Part shown: piece after piece, positions 33,535-42,527 of the stretch
Position numbering within the stretch: position 1 is the first letter of the stretch
Layout: each line of letters begins with the position of its first letter
Translations under genes and position numbers: made by a program
Source of the DNA: CAZJFH01 sp964545205
GTDB lineage: Bacteria; Pseudomonadota; Alphaproteobacteria; Rhodospirillales; Magnetospirillaceae
DNA: 64,000 nt
NCBI GenBank assembly: GCA_964545205.1
Contig: CAZJFH010000009.1
Coordinates: 1-64,000 of the forward strand
Direction of reading: 5' to 3'
The notes under the pieces: generated by a model
The model's input: the letters and a program-made list of their open reading frames with translations, nothing else
Told to the model about the DNA's origin: nothing
The model's database searches: none

Positions 33535-33927
33535 TCAGTCCGGCACCACCGCCGTCGTCTCGATCTCGACCTTGCCGCCGGTCTCGATCAGGCCCTTGAC
33601 GACGATCACCGCCATCACCGGATAGTGGCGGCCGATGATCTCGCGGTAGGCGGCGCCGATCTCCTTGGCGGCGTTCATGTACTCGTCCTTGTCGGTGATG
33701 AACCAGGTCATGCGCACGATGTGCTCGGGCTTGGCGCCGGCCTCGTTCAGCACCGCGACGATGTTGGTCAGCGCCTGGCGCACCTGGCCGGCGAAGTCGT
33801 CGGTCTCGAACTTCTCCTCGGGCGTCCAGCCGACCATGCCGGCGACGAACACCATGCGCCCGCGCGCCGAGATGCCGTTGCTGTAGCCTTTGGGCCGCGG
33901 CCAGCCCGGCGGGTTCAGGATCTCCAT
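33535..33927 (-). CDS. RidA-family protein
   Basis: A 130-residue RidA/YjgF-family protein. These hydrolyse reactive enamine/imine intermediates. The family core VFVAGMVGW, QALTNIVAVLNEAGA and VEIETTAVV is present. I start at 33927 because AAGGAGG lies nine bases upstream; the ATG at 33936 leaves no spacing to it. RidA-like genes often sit in aminobenzoyl-CoA clusters, where the ring chemistry gives imines. It is divergent from the SDR-MarR gene with a palindrome between. Confidence 0.88.
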   Translation of the reverse strand: MEILNPPGWPRPKGYSNGISARGRMVFVAGMVGWTPEEKFETDDFAGQVRQALTNIVAVLNEAGAKPEHIVRMTWFITDKDEYMNAAKEIGAAYREIIGRHYPVMAVIVVKGLIETGGKVEIETTAVVPD

Positions 33928-33966
33928 GGCGCTCATCCTCCTTCTGGACTAGTGGATTTCGGAGAT

Positions 33967-33982
33967 AGTTTATGCATAAACT
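33967..33982. promoter_or_regulatory. 16-bp perfect palindrome, probable MarR operator
   Basis: AGTTTATGCATAAACT is a perfect inverted repeat in the 85-bp divergent region between ridA and the SDR-MarR gene, of the size and AT-rich type bound by MarR dimers. It would let the MarR domain control both directions. Confidence 0.6.
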
Positions 33983-34012
33983 TTCTTCGTTGGCAAAGGA
34001 CGCTTGCGACAG

Positions 34013-35278
34013 ATGGCGACTACGACTTCCGATCAGCTCTCCCTCGCCGGCCGCCACGCGGTGGTCACCGGCGGCTCGCGCGGCATCGGCGCGGCGGTGG
34101 CGCACGCGCTGGCCGCCGAGGGCGCGGCGGTGACGGTGATCGGGCGCACCGCGGCCAGCCTCGAGGAACGCGTCGCCGCCTTGCGCGCCGCCGGCGCCGA
34201 GGCGGCCTACGAGACCGCCGACGTCACCGAGGCCGCGGCCGTCGACCGCGCCTTCGCGGCCGCCGCCGAGCGCTTCGGCCCGGTCGCGGTGCTGGTCGCC
34301 AACGCCGGCGGTGCGCGCTCGGCGCCCTATCAGCGCACCGACGCCGCATTGCTCGACGAGATGCTGCGGCTCAACCTGCATTCCGCCCACCACTGCATCC
34401 GGGCGGTGCTGCCGGGCATGAAGGCGGCGGGATGGGGCCGCATCGTGGCCGTGGCCTCGACCGCGGCGCTCGAAGGCCATCCCTACGTCTCGGCCTATTG
34501 CGCCGCCAAGCACGCGCTGCTCGGCCTGGTGCGGGCGCTGGCCGCCGAGCTGCAGGGCGGCGGCGTCACCGTCAACGCCGTCTGCCCCGGCTTCGTCGAC
34601 ACCGACATGACCCGCGACTCGGTCGCCAAGATCGTCGCCGCCACCGGCCGCAGCGCGGATGCGGCGCGCGACAGCCTGGCGCGGCTCAATCCGCAGGGCC
34701 GGCTGATCCGCCCCGAGGAGGTCGCCGCCGCGGTGGTCGGGCTGTGCCTGGGCCAGGCGAACGGCCGCGCCCGGCTGGTCGAGCCCGAGGACGAGGCCTT
34801 GCCGGTCCGGCTGTGGCTGCGCCTGCTGGCGACGGCCGGACTGATCGAGGCGCGGCTGCGCCGGCGGCTGCAGCGCAACTTCGACACCACCATGCCGCGC
34901 TTCGACGCGCTGGCCCAGCTCGACCGCGCCGCCGACGGCATGACCCTGGGGCGGCTGTCGGAGCGGATGATGGTGACCAAGGGCAACATCACCGGCCTGG
35001 TCGAGCGCATGGTCGAGGACGGCCTGGTCGAGCGCCTGCCGGTGCCCGCGGACCGCCGCTCGAGCATCGTCCGCCTGACCGCCGGCGGCCGGACGCGCTT
35101 CGCCGCCATGGCGCCCGAGATGCAGGGCTGGATCCGCGAGATCGTCTCGGGGCTGACGCACGACGAGCAGGAGCGCCTGCACGGACTCATCGGCCGCCTC
35201 AGGGCGGCGGCCGAACGCGACGACAACCAGGAACACGAGGACCGTCCGCCATGTACGTCATCGAAGGGGCCGCGCTGA
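34013..35278 (+). CDS. SDR dehydrogenase fused in frame to a MarR regulator
   Basis: A 421-residue composite. Residues 1-250 are a short-chain dehydrogenase (TGGSRGIG at 19-26, NAG at 97-99, Ser149-150, YCAAK with Tyr162 and Lys166, then the P-G motif CPGF) of the 3-hydroxyacyl-CoA dehydrogenase type. From about 257 to 402 it is a MarR winged-helix protein (MTLGRLSERMMVTKGNITGLVERMVEDGL and the wing VPADRR). The usual SDR C-terminus and a MarR start Met are both missing at the junction near 34763-34784, as if a short deletion joined two adjacent genes. No stop or frameshift interrupts it. ATG at 34013 is likelier than TTG at 34004. It overlaps the next gene by 28 bp. Confidence 0.85.
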   Translation: MATTTSDQLSLAGRHAVVTGGSRGIGAAVAHALAAEGAAVTVIGRTAASLEERVAALRAAGAEAAYETADVTEAAAVDRAFAAAAERFGPVAVLVANAGGARSAPYQRTDAALLDEMLRLNLHSAHHCIRAVLPGMKAAGWGRIVAVASTAALEGHPYVSAYCAAKHALLGLVRALAAELQGGGVTVNAVCPGFVDTDMTRDSVAKIVAATGRSADAARDSLARLNPQGRLIRPEEVAAAVVGLCLGQANGRARLVEPEDEALPVRLWLRLLATAGLIEARLRRRLQRNFDTTMPRFDALAQLDRAADGMTLGRLSERMMVTKGNITGLVERMVEDGLVERLPVPADRRSSIVRLTAGGRTRFAAMAPEMQGWIREIVSGLTHDEQERLHGLIGRLRAAAERDDNQEHEDRPPCTSSKGPR

Positions 35279-36069
35279 CCCCGAAGCATTTCCGCTGGGA
35301 GGTGCGCGAGCGGGTCGGCACCATCACCCTCGACCGCCCCGACCGCAAGAATCCGCTGACCTTCGACAGCTACGCCGAGCTGCGCGACACCCTGCGGGCG
35401 CTGCAGTTCGCCACCGACGTCAAGGCGCTGGTGATCACCGGCGCCGGCGGCAATTTCTGCTCGGGCGGCGACGTCCACGACATCATCGCGCCGCTGACCG
35501 GCATGGACATGGGCGGCCTGTTGGCCTTCACCCGCATGACCGGCAGCGTCGTCCAGGCGATGCGCGCCTGCCCGCAGCCGATCGTCGCGGCGATCGACGG
35601 CGTCGCCGTGGGGGCGGGGGCGATCCTCGCCATGGCCTCGGACCTGCGCTACGGCACGCCGGCGGCCAAGGTCGCGTTCCTGTTCACCAAGGTCGGCCTG
35701 GCCGGCTGCGACATGGGCGCCTGCGCCATCCTGCCGCGGATCATCGGCCACGGCCGCGCCTCGGAGCTGCTCTACACCGGCCGCGTGATGGGCGCCGAGG
35801 AAGGCCGCGCCTGGGGCTTCTTCAACGACGTCGTGCCGGCCGAAGAGGTCTTCGACACGGCCTGGCGGATGGCGCATGGCCTGGCGCACGGCCCGACCTT
35901 CGCCCATGCGATGACCAAGCGCTGCCTGCACCAGGAATGGGACATGGGCATCGACGAGGCGCTCGAGGCCGAGGCCCAGGCGCAGGCGATCTGCATGCAG
36001 ACCAAGGATTTCGAGCGCGCCTACCGCGCCTTCGTCGAGAAGCGCAAGCCGGTGTTCGAGGGCGACTGA
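35251..36069 (+). CDS. Enoyl-CoA hydratase/isomerase-family protein
   Basis: A 272-residue crotonase-fold enzyme (VGTITLDRPDRKNPLT, GGNFCSGGDVHDI for the oxyanion hole, GVAVGAGAILAMASD). In the 2-aminobenzoyl-CoA pathway a member of this family hydrates or opens the ring-derived enoyl-CoA. ATG at 35251 lies inside the end of the SDR-MarR gene. It ends in TGATG with the dehydrogenase gene. Confidence 0.92.
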   Translation: MYVIEGAALTPKHFRWEVRERVGTITLDRPDRKNPLTFDSYAELRDTLRALQFATDVKALVITGAGGNFCSGGDVHDIIAPLTGMDMGGLLAFTRMTGSVVQAMRACPQPIVAAIDGVAVGAGAILAMASDLRYGTPAAKVAFLFTKVGLAGCDMGACAILPRIIGHGRASELLYTGRVMGAEEGRAWGFFNDVVPAEEVFDTAWRMAHGLAHGPTFAHAMTKRCLHQEWDMGIDEALEAEAQAQAICMQTKDFERAYRAFVEKRKPVFEGD

Positions 36070-37265
36070 TGGCCGACGAGACCTATCTGCGCTGGCCGTT
36101 CCTCGACGATGTCCACCGCGAACGCGCCCGCGGCCTGGCGGCGTGGTGCGAGAGCGCGCTGGCGCCGCTGATCGAGGCCGAGCATCGCGTTCGCGATGAC
36201 GCCGGCCTCGACGCCGTCACCCGCGCCATGGTCCAGGCGCTCGGGAAAGCCGGCTGGCTGCGGGCCTGCACCGGCGAGCTCGACGTCCGCGCGCTGTGCC
36301 TCAGCCGCGAGATCCTGGCCCGCCACTCCGGGCTGGCCGATTTCGCCTTCGCGATGCAGGGCCTCGGCACCGGGCCGATTTCGCTGTTCGGCACGCCCGA
36401 GCAGAAAAACCGCTGGCTGCCCGGCGTCGCCGCCGGCGAGCGCGTCGCCGCCTTCGCGATCTCCGAGGCCGAGGCCGGTTCCGACCCGGCGGCGATGACC
36501 ACGACGGCGCGGCGCGACGGCGATCATTGGGTGCTCGACGGCGCCAAGACCTGGATCTCCAACGCCGGCCTCGCCGACCAGTACGTCGTCTTCGCGCGCA
36601 GCGGCGAGGCGCCGGGGGCCAAGGGCATCTCGGCCTTCGTCGTCACCCCCGACGATCCCGGCTTTTCGGTGGCCGAGCGCATCCCGGTGATCGCGCCGCA
36701 TCCGCTCGGCAGCTTGCGCTTCGACGGCTGCCGCATTCCCGCCGACCGCCTGCTCGGTGCGCCCGGCGACGGCTTCCGCATCGCCATGGCGACGCTCGAC
36801 GTGTTCCGCTCGACCGTCGCCGCCGCGGCGCTGGGTTTCGCGCGCCGGGCCCTCGACGAGGGACTGGGCCGCGCCAACGCGCGGCTGATCGGCGGCCGGC
36901 CGCTGGCCGACTATCAGATGACCCAGGCCAAGCTGGCCGAGATGGCGACCGACGTCGACGCCGCCGCCCTGCTGGTCTACCGCGCCGCCTGGACCAAGGA
37001 CGTCGAGAAGCGCCGGGTCAGCCGCGAGGCGTCGATGGCCAAGCTGTTCGCCACCGAGGCGGCGCAGACGGTGATCGACAAGGCGGTGCAGCTGTGGGGC
37101 GGCCTCGGCGTCGTCTCCGGCCAGCCGGTCGAGCGCCTCTACCGCGAGGTCCGCGCCCTGCGCATCTACGAAGGGACCAGCGAGATTCAGAAACTCGTCA
37201 TCGCCAACCAGACGCTGGCGGCCTTCGCCGACCGGCGCCGCGGCCAAACGGGAGGGCCGTCATGA
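36069..37265 (+). CDS. Acyl-CoA dehydrogenase
   Basis: A 398-residue acyl-CoA dehydrogenase with FAD. Landmarks: AFAISEAEAGSDPAAM (flavin-contact segment), KTWISNAG, QLWGGLGVV and the C-terminal RALRIYEGTSEIQ that carries the catalytic base region. It is in the anthranilate-CoA operon and probably oxidises a saturated ring-derived CoA thioester. Start at 36069 overlaps the hydratase stop (TGATG); stop overlaps the ligase start (ATGA). Confidence 0.92.
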   Translation: MADETYLRWPFLDDVHRERARGLAAWCESALAPLIEAEHRVRDDAGLDAVTRAMVQALGKAGWLRACTGELDVRALCLSREILARHSGLADFAFAMQGLGTGPISLFGTPEQKNRWLPGVAAGERVAAFAISEAEAGSDPAAMTTTARRDGDHWVLDGAKTWISNAGLADQYVVFARSGEAPGAKGISAFVVTPDDPGFSVAERIPVIAPHPLGSLRFDGCRIPADRLLGAPGDGFRIAMATLDVFRSTVAAAALGFARRALDEGLGRANARLIGGRPLADYQMTQAKLAEMATDVDAAALLVYRAAWTKDVEKRRVSREASMAKLFATEAAQTVIDKAVQLWGGLGVVSGQPVERLYREVRALRIYEGTSEIQKLVIANQTLAAFADRRRGQTGGPS

Positions 37266-38887
37266 CCGCCTACGACACCTTCGCCCGCGACCATCTGCCG
37301 CCGCGCGAGCTGTGGCCCGAGATGGACTTCTCCGGCGTGCCGGAGCTCGCCTACCCCGAGCGCCTGAACTGCGCCGCCGAGCTGATCGACCGCACCGCCG
37401 AACGCTTCGGCGACCGGCCGGCGCTGTTCTTCGCCGACGCCTGCTGGACCTATGCCGAGCTGAAGGACAAGGTCGACCGCGTCGCCCGGGTGCTGAGCGA
37501 GGATCTGGGCGTGATCCCCGGCAACCGCGTGCTGCTGCGCGGCTTCAACAATCCGATGATGGTCGCCGCCTGGTTCGCCGTCGCCAAGCTGGGCGGCGTC
37601 GTCGTCGCGACGATGCCGCTGCTGCGCGCGGGCGAGCTGGCCTACATCGCCGAGAAGGCCGAGATCCGCCATTGCCTGTGCCAGGACAGCCTGGTCGAGG
37701 AGGCCGCGAACGCCCGCGAGGCCTCGAAGCGGCTGGAACGGGTGATGACCTTCTCCAGCCTGGGCGAGGCCGACGCCGAGCTCGACCGCGCCATGGCGGC
37801 CAGGCCGGGCGGCTTCCAGGCCTATGACGGCGCCGCCGACGACGTCGTGCTGATCGCCTTCACCTCGGGCACGACGGGCCGCGCCAAGGGCACGATGCAC
37901 TTCCACCGCGACATGCTGGCGACCTGCGACACCTTCGCCCGCCACGTGATCGGCGTGCGTCCCGACGACGTCTTCGTCGGCTCGCCGCCGCTGGCCTTCA
38001 CCTTCGGCCTCGGCGCCCATGTGCTGTTCCCGTTCCGCTTCGGCGCCGCGACGGTGCTGGTCGAGAAGTTCGGGCCGACGACGCTGCTGGAGACGGTGCA
38101 GCGCTACAGGGTGACCGGCATGTACACGGCGCCGACCGGCTACCGGGCGCTGGCGCCGCTGGCCAAGGACTACGACATCGCCAGCCTCAGGCTGTGCGTC
38201 TCGGCCGGCGAGGCGCTGCCCAAGGCGACCTCGGACCTGTGGTTCGACGCCACCGGCATCCGCATCGTCGACGGCATCGGCTCGACCGAGATGCTGCACA
38301 TCTTCATCTCGGCCGCCGGCGACGACATCCGCCCCGGCTCGACCGGCAAGGCGATCCCCGGCTACCAGGCCAAGCTGGTCGACCGCGACGGCGACGACCT
38401 GGCCCCCGGCGAGACCCAGGGCTGGCTGGCGGTCAAGGGGCCGACCGGCTGCCGCTACCTCGACGACCCCGAGCGCCAGCGCGGCTACGTCAAGAAGGGC
38501 TGGAACGTCACCGGCGACATCTACCGCCAGGACGAGGACGGCTATTTCTGGTTCGTGGCGCGCGGCGACGACATGATCATCTCGGCCGGCTACAACATCT
38601 CCGGCCCCGAGGTCGAGAACGCGGTGCTGTCGCACCCCAAGGTCGCCGAATGCGCGGTGATCGGGGCGCCGGACGAGGAGCGCGGCCAGATCGTCAAGGC
38701 CTATGTCGTGCTGCGCGACGGCGAAGGCCCGAGCCAGCGCCTGGTCGCCGACATCCAGGACCACGTCAAGAGGACGATCGCGCCGTACAAGTACCCGCGC
38801 GCCGTCGAATTCCTCGACGCCCTGCCCAAGACCCCGACCGGCAAGCTGCAGCGGTTCAAGCTGCGCGAGCAGGCCAAGGGGGCGTGA
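37262..38887 (+). CDS. Aryl-CoA ligase, probable 2-aminobenzoate-CoA ligase
   Basis: A 541-residue AMP-forming ligase: the ATP motif TSGTTGRAKG at about 203-212, GSTEM near 341, the adenylation core YDDP-like region, the hinge GDDMIISAGYNI, and the C-terminal lysine in PKTPTGKLQRF. Benzoate-CoA ligase family by its sequence. With the adjacent monooxygenase/reductase, it most likely activates anthranilate to 2-aminobenzoyl-CoA. Confidence 0.88.
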   Translation: MTAYDTFARDHLPPRELWPEMDFSGVPELAYPERLNCAAELIDRTAERFGDRPALFFADACWTYAELKDKVDRVARVLSEDLGVIPGNRVLLRGFNNPMMVAAWFAVAKLGGVVVATMPLLRAGELAYIAEKAEIRHCLCQDSLVEEAANAREASKRLERVMTFSSLGEADAELDRAMAARPGGFQAYDGAADDVVLIAFTSGTTGRAKGTMHFHRDMLATCDTFARHVIGVRPDDVFVGSPPLAFTFGLGAHVLFPFRFGAATVLVEKFGPTTLLETVQRYRVTGMYTAPTGYRALAPLAKDYDIASLRLCVSAGEALPKATSDLWFDATGIRIVDGIGSTEMLHIFISAAGDDIRPGSTGKAIPGYQAKLVDRDGDDLAPGETQGWLAVKGPTGCRYLDDPERQRGYVKKGWNVTGDIYRQDEDGYFWFVARGDDMIISAGYNISGPEVENAVLSHPKVAECAVIGAPDEERGQIVKAYVVLRDGEGPSQRLVADIQDHVKRTIAPYKYPRAVEFLDALPKTPTGKLQRFKLREQAKGA

Positions 38888-38904
38888 TGGCGCCGTATTT
38901 TGCT

Positions 38905-38989
38905 CCCTCCCCCGCTTGCGGGGGAGGGGTGGGGTGGGGGCCGCGCCGCTGCGCGGCGGGCCCCTCCCTCTCCCGCGGGCGGGAGAGGG
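38905..38989. repeat. Two adjacent GC-rich palindromes
   Basis: CCCTCCCCCGC/GCGGGGGAGGG (38905-38928) and CCCTCTCCCGC/GCGGGAGAGGG (38966-38989) flank a G-rich stretch in the gap between the ligase and monooxygenase genes. Similar hairpins occur at 41281-41308 and 58247-58276, so this is a dispersed intergenic repeat of the genome. Confidence 0.75.
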
Positions 38990-39014
38990 GCGTATGCAAC
39001 GAGGAACCCAACCC

Positions 39015-41264
39015 ATGAACATCACCTGCATCGGCGGCGGCCCCGGCGCGCTGTATTTCGCGCTCCTGATGAAGAAGCGCCGCCCGGACTGGCGCCTGAC
39101 GATTCTCGAGCGCAACCCCAAGGACGTCACCTGGGGCTTCGGCGTCGTGTTCTCGGACGAGACGATGGAGGGCTTCAAGGACGCCGATCGCGAGACCTAC
39201 CACGCGATCACCGACAGCTTCGTCCACTGGGACGACATCGACATCCACTACCAGGGCGAGGTGCTGACCTCGAGCGGCCACGGCTTCGCCGGCATGCAGC
39301 GGCTGAAACTGCTGCAGATCCTGGAGGCCCGCGCGCTGGAGCTCGGCGTCGAGGTCCGCCACCAGGTCGAGGTCGCGGAACTGCCCGAGGCCGACCTGAT
39401 CGTCGCCGCCGACGGCGTCAACTCGCTGGTGCGCCGCCGCTTCGCCGCCGAATTCGGCGCCGAGGAGGAGATGCGGCCGAACAAGTTCGTCTGGCTGGGC
39501 ACGTCGAAGCGCTTCGACGCCTTCACCTTCTACTTCAACGAGACCGAGCACGGGCTGTGGCGGGCGCACTGCTACAGCTACATGCCGGGCATGAGCACGT
39601 TCATCGTCGAGTGCACCGCCGACACCTGGGCCCGCGCCGGCCTCGACGGCGCCTCCGAGGCCGAGACCATCCGCCATTGCGAGCGGGTCTTCGCCGAACA
39701 GCTCGCCGGCGAGCGGCTGATCGGCAACAACTCGATCTGGCGCAGCTTTCCGCGCATCCGCAACGCCCGCTATTTCCACGACGACATGGTGCTGATGGGC
39801 GACGCCCTGCACACGGCGCATTTCTCGATCGGCTCGGGCACCAAGCTGGCGATGGAGGACGCCGTCGAACTGGCCCGCGCGCTCGACGAGCATGCCGACC
39901 GCGCGCAGGCCCTGGCCGCCTATCAGGCGGCGCGCGAGCCGGTCGTCGACAGCCTGCAGCGCGCCGCCCAGGTCAGCATGGAGTGGTTCGAGGAGACCGA
40001 GCGCTATTTCGGCCGGCTGGAGCCGCTGCAGTTCGCCTACAGCCTGCTCAGCCGCTCGATGCGCATCAACCACGACAACCTCGCGCTGCGCGATCCCGGC
40101 TTCGTCGCCCGGGTCGAGGCCTGGCTGGACGAGCGCGCGCGCGCCCGGGCCGGCGTGGCGCCGCATCCCTCGGGCCGCGCCGCGCCGCCGATCTTCACGC
40201 CGTTCCGGCTGCGCGGGATGGTGCTGGAAAACCGCGTCGTCGTCAGCCCGATGTGCATGTACTCGGCCGAGGACGGCGTCGTCGGCGACTGGCACCTGGT
40301 CCATCTCGGCAGCCGCGCCATGGGCGGCGCCGGCCTGGTCTACGCCGAGGCCACGGCGATCAGCCCCGAGGCGCGGATCTCGCCCGGCGACACCGGCATC
40401 TGGGACTCCCGCCACGTCGCCGCCTGGAAGCGGATCAACGACTACATCCATGCCAGCACGTTCGCGAAGACCTGCCTGCAGCTCTCGCATGCCGGCCGCA
40501 AGGCCTCGACCCGCCTGGCCTGGGAGGGCATGGACCAGCCGCTGCCCGCGGGCAACTGGGACGTGGTGGCGCCGTCGCCGATCCCCTATGCCGACTTCTG
40601 CCACACCCCGCGCGAGATGACCCGCGCCGACATGGACAAGGTGCTGGGCGATTACGTGAATGCGGCGCGCAACGCCGAGGCGGCGGGCTTCGACATGATC
40701 GAGATCCACTTCGCCCACGGCTACCTGCTGTCGACCTTCCTGTCGCCGCTGACCAACGCGCGGGGCGACGAATACGGCGGCCCGATCGCGAACCGCATGC
40801 GCTATCCGCTGGAGGTGTTCCGGGCCGTGCGCGCCGCCTGGCCCGCGGACAAGCCGATCTCGGTGCGCATCTCGGCCACCGACTGGAAGCCGGGCGGCTT
40901 TTCCCACGACGACGCCCTGGCGCTGCTGGCGGCGCTGAAGGAGGCCGGCTGCGACATCGTCGACGTCTCGGCCGGGCAGGTGGTGTGCGACCAGGAGCCG
41001 GTCTACGGCCGGCTGTTCCAGACGCCGTTCTCGACCCGGCTGCGGCTCGACGCCGGCATGGCGACGATGACGGTCGGCAACGTCCAGTCCTTCGGCGACG
41101 CCAGCGCCATCGTCGCCGGCGGCCGCGCCGACCTGGTGGTGATCGCCCGCATGCACCTCGCCGATCCCTACTGGACCCGCCACGCCGCCTATCATTACGA
41201 CTGGCCGATCGACTGGCCGCCGCAGTACCGCGCGGTGGCGAAGTACACGCCGCGATGGACCTGA
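39015..41264 (+). CDS. 2-aminobenzoyl-CoA monooxygenase/reductase (salicylyl-CoA 5-hydroxylase type)
   Basis: A 749-residue two-domain flavoenzyme. Residues 1-385 are an FAD aromatic hydroxylase (CIGGGPGALYFA opening, GDALHTAHFSIGSGTKLAMEDA as the second FAD motif). Residues about 395-745 are an old yellow enzyme-type reductase (TPFRLRGMVLENRVVVSPM opening, EIHFAHGYLLSTFLSPLTN). This architecture is known from 2-aminobenzoyl-CoA monooxygenase/reductase, which both hydroxylates and hydrogenates the ring, and from databases as bifunctional salicylyl-CoA 5-hydroxylase. The ligase, RidA and tryptophan-degradation neighbours favour the aminobenzoyl substrate. A terminator follows. Confidence 0.9.
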   Translation: MNITCIGGGPGALYFALLMKKRRPDWRLTILERNPKDVTWGFGVVFSDETMEGFKDADRETYHAITDSFVHWDDIDIHYQGEVLTSSGHGFAGMQRLKLLQILEARALELGVEVRHQVEVAELPEADLIVAADGVNSLVRRRFAAEFGAEEEMRPNKFVWLGTSKRFDAFTFYFNETEHGLWRAHCYSYMPGMSTFIVECTADTWARAGLDGASEAETIRHCERVFAEQLAGERLIGNNSIWRSFPRIRNARYFHDDMVLMGDALHTAHFSIGSGTKLAMEDAVELARALDEHADRAQALAAYQAAREPVVDSLQRAAQVSMEWFEETERYFGRLEPLQFAYSLLSRSMRINHDNLALRDPGFVARVEAWLDERARARAGVAPHPSGRAAPPIFTPFRLRGMVLENRVVVSPMCMYSAEDGVVGDWHLVHLGSRAMGGAGLVYAEATAISPEARISPGDTGIWDSRHVAAWKRINDYIHASTFAKTCLQLSHAGRKASTRLAWEGMDQPLPAGNWDVVAPSPIPYADFCHTPREMTRADMDKVLGDYVNAARNAEAAGFDMIEIHFAHGYLLSTFLSPLTNARGDEYGGPIANRMRYPLEVFRAVRAAWPADKPISVRISATDWKPGGFSHDDALALLAALKEAGCDIVDVSAGQVVCDQEPVYGRLFQTPFSTRLRLDAGMATMTVGNVQSFGDASAIVAGGRADLVVIARMHLADPYWTRHAAYHYDWPIDWPPQYRAVAKYTPRWT

Positions 41265-41280
41265 ACGGGCGCTTCCTCCT

Positions 41281-41316
41281 CTCCCTCCCCCGCAGGCGGG
41301 GGAGGGAGTTTTGTTT
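41281..41316 (+). terminator. Rho-independent terminator after the anthranilate operon
   Basis: A 13-bp stem (CTCCCTCCCCCGC with GCGGGGGAGGGAG, loop AG) followed by TTTTGTTT. Also a member of the dispersed palindrome class. Confidence 0.75.
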
Positions 41317-41387
41317 GACCGTGGACAACGAAGTCTTCGCCATTCCGTGCTTTGCTCCGGCCATCGTGCCAAGGAGCTGAGCGACGC

Positions 41388-42527
41388 ATGCGCATCACCA
41401 TTCCCCTGACCGAACCCAGCCACGTCCATAACGGGCCGGCGGTGCTGGCCTCGGGCCATCGGCCGTTCTTCCTGTTCACGGCCCTCGCGGCGGCGAGCCT
41501 GATGCCGCTGTGGCTGGCCGCCTGGATGGGCCATCTGCCGCTCGACGTCGCCTGGCACGGCCACGAGATGGTGTTCGGCTTCGCCGGCGCCGCCATCGCC
41601 GGCTTCCTGATGGCGGCGGTGCCGAAATGGACCAACGGCGCGCCGATCCTCGGGCTCCGGCTGCTGCTGCTGATCGGCCTCTACCTCGCCGGGCGCATCG
41701 CCATGGCCACCGGCGTGCTGCCGTGGCTCGACCTGCTGTTCCTGCCGGTGCTGGCGCTGTTCATCGGCCAGGACGTCTGGCGGGCGCGCAACGCGCGCAA
41801 CTACCAGGTTCCGGCCATGCTGATGGTGCTGGCCGGCCTCAACCTGGCCTGGCATCTCGGCGTCGCCCAGGCGCTGTGGGCGGCGGTCTATCTGATCGCC
41901 GCGCTGGTGGCGCTGATCGGCGGCCGCGTCGTGCCGGCCTTCACCCAGAGCGGGTTGCGCATGGCCGGCATCCAGGTCGAATGCGGCACGCCGCCCTCGC
42001 TCGACCGCGCCGCGGTGCCGGCGGTCCTCGCCGTCGTCGCCGCCGAGGCGATCGCGCCGATGAGCCCGTGGTCGGGCGCCGCGGCGCTGTTCGCCGGGCT
42101 GGTGCTGCTGGCGCGCATGACCGGCTGGCACCCGCACCGGACGGCCAAGCTGCCGCTGGTGTGGATCCTGCACGCCGCCTATGTCTGGCTGCCGATCGGC
42201 TTCCTGCTCAAGGCGGCGTCCGACATGGGCGCGCCGGTCTCGCCGTTCGCGGCGCTGCACGCGGTGACGGTGGGCGGCATCGCGGTGATGATCCTGGCGG
42301 TGGCCTCGCGCGCCGCGCTCGGCCATTCCGGCCGGCCGCTGGTGCCGTCGAAATGGACGGTGCTGGCCTATGTCCTGGTGATCGCCGCCGCGGTGCTGCG
42401 GGTGTTCGTGCCCGGCGAGATCGGCATCCACGGCGCCGCCACCGCCTGGACCCTGGGCTGGCTGGTGTTCGCGATCGTCTACTGGCCGATCCTGACCAGG
42501 CCGCGCATCGACGGCATGCCGGGCTAG
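41388..42527 (+). CDS. NnrS-family membrane protein
   Basis: A 379-residue integral membrane protein with about twelve helices and the NnrS features HRPFFLFTALAA near 25, WHGHEMVFGF near 52-61 and GGRVVPAFT near 178. NnrS is a heme-and-copper protein tied to nitric oxide tolerance and denitrification. AAGGAG lies upstream of ATG at 41388. It is convergent with kynA, overlapping by four bases. No nor or nir gene is near, so the link here is only to the family. Confidence 0.88.
   Translation: MRITIPLTEPSHVHNGPAVLASGHRPFFLFTALAAASLMPLWLAAWMGHLPLDVAWHGHEMVFGFAGAAIAGFLMAAVPKWTNGAPILGLRLLLLIGLYLAGRIAMATGVLPWLDLLFLPVLALFIGQDVWRARNARNYQVPAMLMVLAGLNLAWHLGVAQALWAAVYLIAALVALIGGRVVPAFTQSGLRMAGIQVECGTPPSLDRAAVPAVLAVVAAEAIAPMSPWSGAAALFAGLVLLARMTGWHPHRTAKLPLVWILHAAYVWLPIGFLLKAASDMGAPVSPFAALHAVTVGGIAVMILAVASRAALGHSGRPLVPSKWTVLAYVLVIAAAVLRVFVPGEIGIHGAATAWTLGWLVFAIVYWPILTRPRIDGMPG

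Noticed and set aside
33305..35236. 643-codon minus-strand frame
   Set aside because: Antisense to the SDR-MarR gene and in a wrong frame of ridA; no domains.
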